Part shown: one piece after another, positions 38,105 through 49,736 of the stretch | Numbering within the stretch: position 1 is the stretch's first letter | Layout of the letters: the number at the start of each line of letters is the position of its first letter | Source of the DNA: Chrysomallon squamiferum | Lineage: Eukaryota; Mollusca; Gastropoda; Neomphalida; Peltospiridae | NCBI GenBank assembly: GCA_012295275.1 | Contig: CM022665.1 | Location: 33,472,022-33,536,021, forward strand | Direction of reading: 5' to 3' | DNA: 64,000 nt | Position numbers and translations under genes: made by a program | The notes under the pieces: generated by a model | Seen by the model: only the letters and a program-made list of their open reading frames with translations | Database searches by the model: none | What the model was told of the DNA's origin: nothing

Positions 38105-38640
38105 ATCACATATGTCAAATCCAAGGCCCACGGGCCAAATGTAGCCCGCGAGAGCTTAAAAGGTGTAGTAAAGTATGCTGCTTTACAGTGTGCATTGACC
38201 ATAACTACATCTCCCACAATGCATTTCGATTATGTAACGCGTGAAGTGACGACTTTCCGCCTCTAGATAGCAGTATATCCACATCAGTGTTGGCAAGTGG
38301 AATTGAGAAATATCTACTTTTGATCCCAAAATGTCCAGGAAAAGAAGATGAAGATGGTAGGCAGTTTTAAGAAAGTCGGGAAAGTGAGTACATGTTTGTG
38401 CTTCAAGGAGAAAACCGGTATTTTTTTCGTGTTATGAGGCGGTGTCGGTCGTTAAAGAGTACAATCTCCGTCGGCGTTGACACCAAACACGGAGCTCAGT
38501 ATGCCAAATTTAGCCTCCAAGGAAAACAGCAGATTGTCCAATAATTAAAACGCGGACTGCAATAGCAGCAGAATATGTTCAGTGGAAGCTAGCTTTATTG
38601 TGGCTGAAGAAATTGCCTGATATTTTGTCTTTTACCTAAA
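38105..38640 (+). mobile_element. hAT/BED-type transposon relic
   Basis: TCAAATCCAAGGCCCACGGG with GCCCGCG resembles the terminus of the ZBED/GTF2IRD2-related hAT family. An ATG at 38331 begins MSRKRR and soon hits a stop. Downstream, YMFVLQGE, TKHGAQYAKFSLQ and SFIVAEEIA are recognisable pieces of the BED-domain N-terminus of such transposases. Frames are broken. It sits upstream of receptor exon 1, inside the putative long first intron. Confidence 0.7.
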
Positions 38641-39884
38641 TAACCACGTCACGGACTTCCCTGAAATCAGCAGAGCATAGCTGATAAAAATTCCTTTTGT
38701 CTCTCGTTAATGATCTTTAATTGTTAGGTGATTTCAATAACTGGATTACTGTTAACTAACAGTAGATATTTAATTAATACATATTGTTAGGAATATTTGT
38801 AGAATGAATGGTTAACATATTTACTTACTTTAAGGATATATGTAGGTTAATTACGAGGTGTTAAACTGTATTAAAGTAAGCCATTTAGGTAAATATTAAA
38901 TATGTTATCGACATTTTCAAAAACTGTACCTTAAAAGTACAACAATATAAAATATTATAATAAGTAAAAAAATAGCTACCAGCGGATTCTACAAGTAGGT
39001 ATAAACTAAATTGCAATCCGTGGCTTAGTAAATATGTTAGGACCATTTTGCTAAGTTAAAGAAACACAGAAAACAGTACATCTAAATATCATTGAGAAAA
39101 CTTTCCACAGCTTGAACGAGGCCATATTAGGGTAAGATTAAGGGCCCTACTACGTAAGGTAAAAAACACGGTTTACTGTCATAATACATATATACCTATA
39201 TGCAAATATATATATCTGTAATAATCAGTTTCTTATTTGCACAGACAGGGACATTAGCACTTGAAAGCTAACACCTCTTTTGCGCTGGGCCCCATGACAA
39301 TGAAAAAATGCAATAATTTTTCAGTTGTTTTGAAGGAATCGACCAACGATTAAGATTAGAAGTGAAATCAAAAGTGCGTTTTTTTTGTGTTTTTTTTACC
39401 GTAGTTCTCCCGATATCATATTTCTCTTTTGCTTTCAATTTTTCGAAATGTAAATGAAATATATGTTTGCTGTGCACCTGTGCTTACGTGCGTGTATATT
39501 GTTAAACTAAAGTAAAACTGATTCTGTTGAATCTTTTCACTTTATAATTTTACCGCATAGGTTCTTAATTGACAGTGCATCAAAATACGACAGAAGCTGC
39601 CGCCATTACCCGATTACTCTGCCGTACTAGCGCTTGTATCCAGCTGACGTGTACCACCTCCAGAATTAATGTTGTAGTTCATCCGTTTTTAATTTTTCAG
39701 GAACTGACTTAATACACATACTTCTCGGTTGCTTTGCTTTTTGCCGTTTTAAAAGTATTTCTAGTTTTCCAAAGAAAAATACCTTCACAAAATATATCCA
39801 GAAAAAAAAGAAAAAACAAAGAATGAAATATAGATCAGGTATTTAACTTTATTTATGCAAAATTTTGTCCAAATCAGCAGCACT

Positions 39885-40450
39885 AATACTTTTCTTGCTG
39901 CTGGAAAAAGAGTCTGATTTGGCGGTATGGATTGTAAACGAACTATTGCGAATGGTAGATCAAATACTTCAGTTTGACTGGATGTTAATTTTTTGTCAAC
40001 TTCAGTTGAATTTATTAGTTATACGTATAGCTGATGTAGAATTCTAGTTCCATGCTACTGAAAATTTGATACAGTTATCTTCTTTATAAGGGAGATGTAA
40101 GAATTTAATGTACTTCGATTACAGTAATTGCTTGAATTACAGGAATTTTCGAAAGATAACATTTGTTCATTACTCCGTTATTTTTCAAATTCCCGTCAAG
40201 AATACGGTATCGTTTTATTGTTTGTTTTTCTCCTTTTTGTCCTTCCTTTTTTCTTTCTTTTTCTTTTCCACATGCTTTTTCCCCTGATGCAGAGCAGAAA
40301 TGGTTTTAATTTGGGGCTTTTTTTTTTTTTTTTTTTTTTAATCATAGCTATAGAGACAAGAGTATAGTAATAAAAACTTACAGCTTCATTATCAGAAACA
40401 GGTGGTTACAACAGTGTAAGGATTGGGTACAGTAAAATTGCCGTTAGTTT
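39885..40450 (+). repeat. Unclassified dispersed repeat, family A copy 1
   Basis: Several blocks align in order with 58015-58375: GGCGGTATGGATTGTAAACG, GAAAATTTGATACAGTTATC, TGTACTTCGATTACAG and GTAAAATTGCC. No termini or coding capacity recognised; boundaries are approximate. Confidence 0.55.
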
Positions 40451-40998
40451 TGTCTGTCATTAAATCGTTTAATTCTCGTACTGGCTACGTAACAGGCATA
40501 TACAGAGTGCAATGAATGAATATATTTAGTAATAACTACATCCACTAATTATACCAAGAGTTATTTAACTGAGAAAAATCCAATAAATTAGATATTAATT
40601 ATTAATATCTTTATTTACTTCTTTATTTAATATCTAGAATGCTACTCGTTCGGCTGATCATATTTAATCCAAACTATTATGCAGTAAAAGTAAGACTGGA
40701 TATAACTGTTAAAGGACGTCATGTGTATCCAACATCGCCATCTTAATATATACTGTTTTCTACGTAAAAGTCACGTGAGATTACAATCAATCATGGACGC
40801 ATTAAATCGAAAAACGATTGAGTGGCAGAATTCCTTATTTTAGTGTCTAGCGTCAGGACCTAAAGTAGCTCGGCTTTATGAAATGACTGAACCTAATGAG
40901 CATTCTGAGGATTCAACGACTGAGATAGGTAGAACGAAATCGATTAGTGCTGTAATGCCACAACTAATTTAGCAGCTTTATCAACCTCGGGAAAAAAG

Positions 40999-41083
40999 AT
41001 AATAAATAAATAAATAAATAAATAAATAAATAGATAAATAAATAACAGTAATAATAATAATAAATAAATAAATAAATAAATGA
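40999..41083. repeat. (AAAT)n/(AAT)n compound microsatellite
   Basis: Two AAAT runs flanking an AAT run. Confidence 0.9.
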
Positions 41084-43380
41084 ATGAAAATCTGGCAAAA
41101 AAAAACCCCAACAACAAAAGAACAAAAAACGACAACAACAACATATGATCTAGAAATTGAAATTTAGACATTGTCATTAATACCTGTATTTATGTACAAG
41201 TAACATTACCATTATAGCATTTTCCAAACAGTGATTATACCAGAGCTTTACTTAATTCCAGTGATATTGAAAATATGTGACCCAGGTCAAAATAATATTT
41301 AAATATCAAGGTGAATCCGCCCATTCCAGATTGCTCAACATTGGTCTTAGCATCTACATCTGATAAATTTCCGGAATTCTTGTATCATTCAAACGTACTT
41401 AATATTTCTAAATCAAATTTTAGAATACTTACTTCATTCTAATATATTTTAAATGATTAAATGATTTAAAAGACAAATATATGCTAGGATCAAAATATAT
41501 GGAAGTTTTGTCCGGTTTAGAAAATATAATTCACGTTTGTTTGAGACTTACGATATACATCCAATAACTTAAAATTAGCCACTGCATAATACTCATGTAT
41601 TTAATTTAATAAATAACACATTTAACTGTAAACAACGATTAGGTGCATGTTTAATAATTTTCTATGTTTTTATTTATTACATTGCAAATCATACAGTTGG
41701 AAAACAAGATTGTATTCTGGAAGAGACTGCTAATATTGTCTTTACAGTGCTTACGTTGAAGGCATTATTTATCTCTTCTGAACATAATTGTGACTCAGTC
41801 CTAATAAGTTCAACGATGCCATGGTAAGAAATGCTATACTATCAAGACCTGATCATTCATAAAGGTCTGTTCTATGATTTATTCTTTAAAATCAAAACTC
41901 CCTGTTCAGTCAGGTTTATAAGCTGTTGTTCCCGAAAACTGTGCGTGTGCGTTTTTGTGTGTATCTTTAATATTTTGTTCTGTAGAGTTATGCAGTCACA
42001 GGCCACACGATACGTTGAACTGTTTCTCATCTGTCAGAAGGAAAAACAACAGCAATTTAAATAAATAAATACTTTTCAAAAAAATGCTAAGCTATGTCTT
42101 GAAATGATAGAGCATTATTTTGCAAAAATAGGCCTACTGAGTTCGTTTCAGTCCCGAATCTTCGCAGTTGTCTGATCCTCGAATTGATGTATCTGGATAT
42201 TGAAAAAAAAACCACCTAATCTTGTGAAGAATCTTTGCCACTTGTTACATAAAGATATCGATTTCGTTTTTACTGTCATACTGTGTTTTTATTAACAAGA
42301 CTTCAACTGAATCAGAAATACTTTTATTTCTTTATAAAATTTAACCAAAATATATTTACAGTAAAGCCAACTGAAAGTCCTATCTACATTGATCTGAGAC
42401 TTTTTTCTGATTTTGGTCACTAATAATAATTCCTCATTGGCCTTTCATATATATCACCGTGTCATGGATATACACGTGAGATAGTTTCTGAGGCAAAAAA
42501 ATCAGCTCCACATAATATATTACCTCCTAGAAGAAACATGTTTTATAAATAATTATAATGTATATGAATGGCCCATAATAATAATAATAAATACATTTTG
42601 TAAATGTTCATGCTTTCGTTTTTTTTCGTTTTAATTTATTTTAGTATAAAAATGAATTAATTTTATTTATATTGCAGCTAAGAGTATCATAAATAAATTA
42701 AGATTAATGTTCTTTAGCCATATTACTAATATAAATTTGAAATTTTCTATATACGGATATTTCGGTACACTGACTTGAATAAATATTTTAATGCTTTAAT
42801 TTGTCTTCAGGATCTCTTTACAATACTTTCAATTATTGAGTCTTCATCTAAAAATATGAGTAACCTCGGTATGTCGTTTCTCTTGGATAATGAATTAATG
42901 CGTGACAAAGAGGTTGAACACTCTGACATTTGCGTATTCCTGGCGACTGAAAAGGTTAATGTAATTTCTTTTGTCGTAATACGATTTCTGGGAATGAAAG
43001 AAAATTGGAAGAAAACAAAAATGACGATAACAGTTTTCCATTACACGTATCCATAATTTGTTGATTACATATCTCAACAACATATGTTTTATTTTATTTT
43101 TTTAGGAAGTCTCAGGGAAAGTATTTTTTTTCTCAAGAACATATTACAATTAATAACCAATGCATTATATTTTTTATTCAGCTGAACTTTGTTTTAATAA
43201 TGACAAACATTAAAATTATGAACATATTTTTTATAATTAATATAGCGATTTTACCAGATATTAACAATACGAATCTGAACTATTATATCAAACCTCTTCT
43301 AAATTATTTTTCAGATCTTTAACCGTTTCTAATATACCGACTCCGTTGGAGTGTGTATTGTAGTTACATAGATACACAGT

Positions 43381-43384
<4 letters not shown>

Positions 43385-43414
<30 letters not shown>
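43385..43414. repeat. (CA)n microsatellite
   Basis: About 15 CA units beside the candidate alternative first exon. Confidence 0.95.
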
Positions 43415-43416
<2 letters not shown>

Positions 43417-43458
43417 TAAATATACAGAGCATATATGTATCTTTCCATTACAGCTTAC

Positions 43459-43513
43459 CTTTGAACTGCAAAATCAGCTGAAAACAGTAATATGTCCGTG
43501 CTAGTCTATTCAT
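43459..43513 (-). other. Candidate alternative first coding exon of the receptor gene
   Basis: A minus-strand ATG opens an 18-codon segment (MNRLARTYYCFQLILQFK) ending at a strong donor, AAAG|GTAAGC. It ends in phase 1, which is what the acceptor of receptor exon 2 (37596) requires. It would encode a short signal-like peptide with a basic start. The flank behind it (43560-43750) is less AT-rich, as a promoter could be. The rival exon at 37786-37729 has a better hydrophobic core but a weaker donor (GTTAAT). Confidence 0.45.
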
Positions 43514-44249
43514 CTTAAAATACCACTGACGATCCTCTCACAATTCGACTATGCTAAGATTGCAGCTTCTACTTGAAACACGAAAATTCTGAACACTGTA
43601 ATATGAAGAAATAGAAGGAAGCAGGTTTGCTAGCCAATCGAATCGCGCCTCTCTTAATCAGCTTTTTACGGCTGACACTGCAGGCAACTAAGTTTGACAG
43701 GAACGGAATTAATAGCTTAGATGCGACCACTCCTGTGTGTATGTAGAAACCAATAATCGACCGAGACAAATAAAACAGATTTATTAGATCTAAGCGAAGG
43801 GGAATGTAATATTAAACATTTAAAGAAGATAAGGTGCACTACTTATATATGTATGTTTGTGTGTGTGTATGTATGTGTGTGCGTGCGTGCGTTCGTGCAT
43901 TTGAGCCCAACACACCCTCACTGTAAATATTAAGCTTACTCAATAATATAATCATGCATCATAGTGAGAAATTAATTTTTCTGTCCTGTTGCAGTTGTTC
44001 TGAGATAGCTTTGTGTATCCCTATGTAGTTGTATCATGATGTGGCACAGTGATAATGGGATAGTGAAGTATGTGCGATATTTTCATCAATACACTCTATG
44101 ACAACAACCATCATAAGCCTCTGGTGTGTATGTGGGGGTAACCTAATGTAAAGAGCAAAACACACCTTTGCCCAGTAAACCCCCAAAAGATGTAACAATT
44201 GGATACATATGCCCAGACCTGCCAAGGCCGTTTTACCTACAAAACTTCC

Positions 44250-45830
44250 AAGCTTTCGTCTGCATTAACATCGCAACCGATTCGTTACGTTCCGATATGC
44301 TGGACACTGCCTTGTGTCCTGCAATCGTAACGAGAACCCATTCTCTTTCCTTACCCAAAACTCTTTTCTGCGACAAACACGCCCGCTGACCTGTCAGAAA
44401 GCGTGCCTGTCGTGCCTTGGCTCCATAGTCGAGCTTGGAGAGAATATGGACTTTGTAAATTAGAATTAGTGTTTTCTCGTTGCTGCCAAACTAACAATCT
44501 GAATTTTTGGAGGTTATTAAATTGTTATCAGTTTTTATTATTATTTTGTTATTTTCTGGGTTTTTGTTAAAGAGGAGACATGTTTTGTTTGTTTTTTTGT
44601 TTTTTTTTTATAGAGAAAACTTTATGCCCCATTTTAACGCCCAGTTTGTTTAGGCCTGTTTGTATTTAGTTGTTTAATGGTTGTTGATCTGCCTGCACGC
44701 CAAAACGCGCAATCGTCGGCAAAGAGTGCTGTTTTTATTGGATCAGTTGGGGTGATGTCAGTGTGATTGGTCTGTAATTATTGGGTTGTGAGTGGTCTTT
44801 ATGGAGTTTAGGCAGACTGAAACATTCAGTGTATTTCCAGTTTGTTGGAATCTTGCCTTTTGTCCATGTTGTGTTGAAGAGGTCAAGTATAATTAGCAAT
44901 GTTTCTTCTGGGAGGTGTTGCTAATTGTGTAGATTATTCTGTCAGGCAGTACTGGCAGTACTGTGGCAGTACTTTTTTTTTATATTTTTAAGGGTATATT
45001 TTAATTCATTTATATTGAAGGGTAGGTTGTACTGCATGTGTTCTGTGTCTGTGGAATGCTCATTAAGCGCTAGATTGTTTAATGTTTGTTTTGTTTTTTT
45101 GTGAATTTGGGTGGGAAGTTTAAATTGCTACTTGATTTGGCGAAAGTTTCACTGAGTAGATCTGCTTTTTGTTTGTCAGTGAAAGCGATGTTGTTTTTGC
45201 CAAGAGTGTTGATTGTGTGGGATATTTTGCTTTGTATATTTTTTACTTCGGTCCACATGTCTTTGACAGATGTTTTGTGGTTGATTTATTGCAAAAATGT
45301 TCCCAGTGTTCGTATTTTGCAATAAGGATTAGGTTGAAAACTTCTTTTTTTAGCTATTTTATATTTTTCGTTGTGGAATGATTTTTGTCTTTTTTGTATT
45401 GTCTTCTGTATTTGTTTCCTTCTTTGCATTTGTTTCCTATATGTTCAGTGCGTGGATATTTTGTTTAAGCATTTTTTAGTTTTGATATGTATTTGATGGC
45501 TATTCAATCTATCGTGTTGGTGAGTGATGTGCAGTAAGTATCGATGTTGATGGGGTTTTCTATGTTGATATTCGAGTCAGGGTTTGTGTGTGTTTTTGAC
45601 ATTCGTTTTTTTCTGTCGCCTATTGTTTTTTGTTATTTTTTCTTCTGAATTAGAACTTTTGTCCCTTGGTCGTTTGGAAACTAGTTTCCATTTCTGAATC
45701 GTCAGAATTGGTGTTCTTTGTGTTTGTGTCTGTATTTGCCATTGTAACTGGTTGTGTTTTGCTTTTGTAACTGTTTTCTGGTGAATGTACTCTAAATGTA
45801 TAGACAAGTCTATATTAAAATTTTAAAGGG
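44250..45830 (-). mobile_element. LINE (non-LTR retrotransposon) relic
   Basis: On the minus strand, broken frames show LLSETFAKSSSN, then IPTNWKYTECFSLPK with NNYRPITLTSPQL (reverse transcriptase fingers/palm), then ALFADDCAFWR (FADD active site) and, further on, IYKVHILSKLDYGA (thumb region). Only a few residues separate the YRPI and FADD motifs, where more than 100 are usual, so the palm was internally deleted. Clade not assigned. Confidence 0.78.
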
Positions 45831-46530
45831 TCTAAAGTTTCGTTACTTACTTTGACACCGAGAGAAAGAAAAGAGAAAGTTACGTTAATTATTTAAGACA
45901 GCGGAAGCTAAAGAGAAAGAGAATTTGTAGAAAAACAGGAGACAAAAAATAAAACTAAGAAAAATAATAAGAATAAGAATAAAACAATTAGATAGAAAAA
46001 ATAGAAATACGAATATAAATCTTAGAATCTAAAAAGAAATAAAGAAAGTAAATAAAGAAAACGAAATTATAGCCTTTATTAAGACAAAAAAAAAAAAAAA
46101 AAAAAAAAACAGTTCACAATCCCTAATTGAATAGCAGTCACAACTTCTCCATCTCGGCGTCAAGTCAGCTCAATTACCAAGTGCCAGCCCTTTTAAAACA
46201 TCGCCATGGAGTTGAATTCCGCGACAATTACATCCATATTTTATCATGTATTTCAAATGCATTCACGTTAACACGTTCGCCTACCAAACTTGATAAAAAG
46301 TCACTGTTATGAAAGGTTATGAAAAATTGCTGAAAATATTATTATATCAAGCAAACAAATGTATTTTTAAAAGTTGTGCATGCTATTGTTATTTCCTTTA
46401 CTTTGGTTTGCTGAGAAGTGGATCAACTTACCGCAGAGTTCAGGTAAATCGTGCCAATTTAATATATATATGTTTTGTAACGGAAAGGAAATGTTTATGA
46501 ATTAGAAAAGACCAGTTTAAATAATAATAA

Positions 46531-46561
<31 letters not shown>

Positions 46562-46787
46562 AATAAGAATACGAATAAGAATAATAACAATAATAATAAC
46601 AACAACAACAATAATAGTAATAATAATAATGTTGACGATAATGATTATGATGATGATAATGAGGAGGAGGAAGATAATGATGATAATAATGAAAAAGGAA
46701 AATATATACAACAACAGTGAATGCTTATTCTGCTTTCAGTTGATGTTTCATAATTGATTTAGGAACAAAGCGCTCCGCCTCTGAATG
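45831..46787. other. Intergenic, simple repeats
   Basis: Purine-rich stretch, an A run at 46086-46110 and a long compound GAA/AAT/GAT tract at 46523-46700. No gene seen. Confidence 0.5.
46523..46700. repeat. Compound trinucleotide tract (AAT, GAA, AAC, GAT, GAG)
   Basis: Successive trinucleotide runs give a nearly pure purine plus T strand for about 180 bp. Confidence 0.9.
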
Positions 46788-46975
46788 TTAGAAAGAAACC
46801 AGATGTTTGTATAGGCCAAGTTCATTATATACAGAGGTAATCAGGTATTGCGGTAGATGAGTTTTTTCTACGAAATCGGAATTATACGAACCGGGAATTC
46901 TACCAGATGGGAAGACACCGATGAGAGGGTATTCCCAAGAAATAAAGATAAATACTTGCTCGTTGAGATTCATTT
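46788..46975 (-). repeat. Unclassified dispersed repeat, family B copy 1
   Basis: Read on the minus strand, GAATTCCCGGTTCGTATAAT, CTCATCTACCGCAATACCTG and TAATGAACTTGGCCT match 58570-58670 in the same order. The open frame here (61 codons) is therefore most likely repeat sequence, not an exon. Confidence 0.65.
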
Positions 46976-48665
46976 ATTCGTTTGTATGGACTTGTTAATA
47001 ACTTGGATTCTGGATGACACAACTGGAAAATGACACGGCTTACCCCTTCCTCCTCTAGCAATTCATAAACAGTGTTAACTCAAAGAGAATATTAAGTGAA
47101 ATGTATTTAGGTATTTTAATGAATTATATGTCTGTTGTTAGATTGGATGTATTGTAACTTGACGACTTTGGCTTTATAACTTACGTTGCTATAGTTATGG
47201 CATGTCCAAGCGAGGCGTTTTTCCCCACTATGATATTATTTAAGAACTATTAGAAGGAAATAATGATTTAATTAAGTAATACAAGTAATAGTTTTCGATG
47301 AAGATTGTCTACTCTAAACATTACATTCATATTCATTCATGGTAACGTTTTAAACATTAATAGGCTGAGTGATTAAGCCAAATTTACAGAATCAGTCCAC
47401 CTTAGTAGGCCGATTTGGATTATTTCTCGTTTCACCTAGGGACTTAATATGTGCTTTTATAAATATGAGAAGGGCATAAAATTCACTGCTCATAATGGAT
47501 AAGAGCGACCCATTACAAATTATCATTAAAGAAAATCACATCGTTGTCACCAAGAAATCTTTAATAATAAAGTCTGGGTAGTTTTTGTTAAATGCTTATA
47601 CACCCAGTGTTTATCAAAACTGTTTGAAATATTAATATTTCATTATCTACATATTTCAGATATTTCTTACAATAAATAATAATAATAATAATACTGGACG
47701 GATGTTAATATTTTATCCTGTAATAGCATTGATAATAAGAGAAAAAACCTACTGTCTTCAACATGACAATGACAAAACAAGACATACCAGATCAGGGCTA
47801 TGATAATGTTCACATTTTAGTAATAATTGAATATGGACTTCTGTATCTAGTAGATATGATTTTGCTCAAAAATGACAATATTCTTTTTAAAAGTTTTAAA
47901 AGTTTATGTTCTGTAATAGATTTGCATTTTAAAAATAAGAAACTGGTCTAGCCTATATAAATTAGATAACATTACGTATTATGTGCTTTTATCTGTATTT
48001 AACAATGCGGCTCATCCTAATACTCCGTTTCAGATAGCTGAAATCTTGGAAAGGTTCATTACAAAAACGTCAACCCTTTAACATATTGTATAAAAATGAA
48101 TTCGATATGCTAATTTCTTCAGATGGCAATTAGGATAACAGTAGAACTATAACATATATATATTTTATTCCACCTGTTGGATTGTCAATAGGGATCGTCT
48201 CATAAAGAAGAAATCGAATAATATACACTGAACCATTTTTAAAGTAGGTATTAATAAAAAAAATATTTTATCAGTACATAAAATGAACTTGTTTATTTGC
48301 TGTAATTATACGTGCATATTTTACTCAGTTCTCAAAAACAACACATATGTTTTCTTATCAAAAATCAACAACAGTTTTTCTTTAATAAATTAATGTATAT
48401 AGTTAATCTTAATATTTAATCATTCCTAATATTTGATATTGTGATATATATTCGTTAACAGCAATCAACAGAACGGTATTATTAGGAATGTAAAACCCTT
48501 TTTTTCTTCTTTTTTTTTTTTTTTTCTTATTGCTTTTTTATTTTATTTATAAAGATAATGTCTGATTTTCAAAGTAAGGCTACTAGAAATGTATCAAAAC
48601 TGAATTTGATAACATTTCCGATGTCCATCCCATATAAATAAGTCATTTATTTACTGATCAGCATT
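46976..48665. other. Intergenic, nothing recognised
   Basis: AT-rich; ORFs are short and have no domain. Confidence 0.5.
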
Positions 48666-48673
48666 GTTTATAA

Positions 48674-48981
48674 CAGGGGTGTCAAACTCAAGTCTTAGCT
48701 ACAGCCGCATAAAAAAATTTGATAATGTTTGGGGCCGCACCAACGGAACTAAGAAACAAAAAGTGTATTATAATCAATTTATATTTATTGCATCTGCACT
48801 ATGATTAATCTATAAGCAGGAAGAGGAGCATCTGCCATTTTAAAAGCAAAAAATTTAAAAGAAAGTTTTCTGTTTAGAACTGTTAAAGAGCTGCGCGTGA
48901 TTCGACGGAAGTTAAAAGAAAGTAGTTGACAAAAATTGGCCGCAATTTTGGTTGTAAAGGGCCGCATATTTGTCAAGCCTG
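48674..48981. mobile_element. hAT-type MITE with 8-bp target duplication
   Basis: 308 bp. Left end CAGGGGTGTCAAACTC; inverted right end CAGGCTTGACAAATATG. Flanked on both sides by GTTTATAA (48666-48673 and 48982-48989), an exact 8-bp duplication as made by hAT transposases. Internal GGGGCCGCACC and GGGCCGCATA are usual for this family. No coding capacity. Confidence 0.92.
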
Positions 48982-49580
48982 GTTTATAACTTATTTGTGA
49001 CAAATTTAATATTATTTTGATAAATTTAACATTGATTTTAATATATATATATATCTTTGTTACATGTTGCTTTTGAATAAAGACTGTCAGCAGATAATTG
49101 TTAAATTGCTATTCTAGATTCTTAAATAGTAAACATGTTTATGAAAATATCACATGTATTGCCTTGCTAATTTTTTTCCTTTTAGCGTGTGTTTGAGAGA
49201 GAGAAAGAGAAAGTTGTTTACTACTATAAAGTGCTTTTTACCTATATCCATTGTATTTTTGTATGCCTACCTTCATGCTTATTCATATGTATAAGAGTAT
49301 TAGGGCAAGTTTGTCAACTGAAAGCAGTTAATATGGTGTTTACAAGAATTAGCCAATAAACACAAGTAATGTACTTATTACTAATTTCAAGAATAACGAA
49401 GGCAGATTGATAACAAAAATTAGATTTCAGTAATAAATTTTCATTTATTTGCTTAGTTTTCTTATTACGATTTCAGTTGGTGTCCATTATTGTCCAACAG
49501 TTTACATCATTGATTTTTACTGAAATTATTAAAGAACCCTGAAGAGGCCTCCGAGTATAATCCGGATCAATGACGATGTT

Positions 49581-49587
49581 TATAAAT
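49581..49587 (+). promoter_or_regulatory. TATA-like box of ferritin
   Basis: TATAAAT, 156 bp before the ATG. A start site some 30 bp downstream would place the iron-responsive element about 40 nt from the cap, where such elements work. Confidence 0.55.
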
Positions 49588-49652
49588 CGGCTGACCATTG
49601 CACACGAGCCGCAGTAATATTAAGAACATTCAAGCGAAAAGGTAGATATTTT

Positions 49653-49680
49653 GTCTTGCTGCGTCAGTGAACGTACGGAC
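49653..49680 (+). promoter_or_regulatory. Iron-responsive element (IRE)
   Basis: Loop CAGTGA (49665-49670) is closed by the five-pair stem TGCGT/ACGTA. The bulged C is at 49659, and below it a lower stem GTCTTG/CGGAC pairs with one bulge. This is the consensus recognised by iron regulatory proteins, which block ferritin translation when iron is low. It lies 57 nt before the start codon. Confidence 0.9.
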
Positions 49681-49736
49681 AAAAATCAACCGTTTGAAAA
49701 TTTACGATTTACAGACAGATTATAACTTCATTCAAC

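Larger units (their letters stand above)
38641..43458. other. Upstream region or possible first intron of the receptor gene
   Basis: No exon recognised apart from the candidate at 43459-43513. It holds an unclassified dispersed repeat (39885-40450), AAAT microsatellites and a CA run. Confidence 0.45.

Noticed and set aside
42775-43056. 93-codon ORF
   Set aside because: No motif, no splice context tying it to the receptor gene; opposite strand.
46788-46973. 61-codon minus-strand ORF that looks protein-like
   Set aside because: The same sequence occurs at 58560-58680 with frame breaks, so it is a dispersed repeat.
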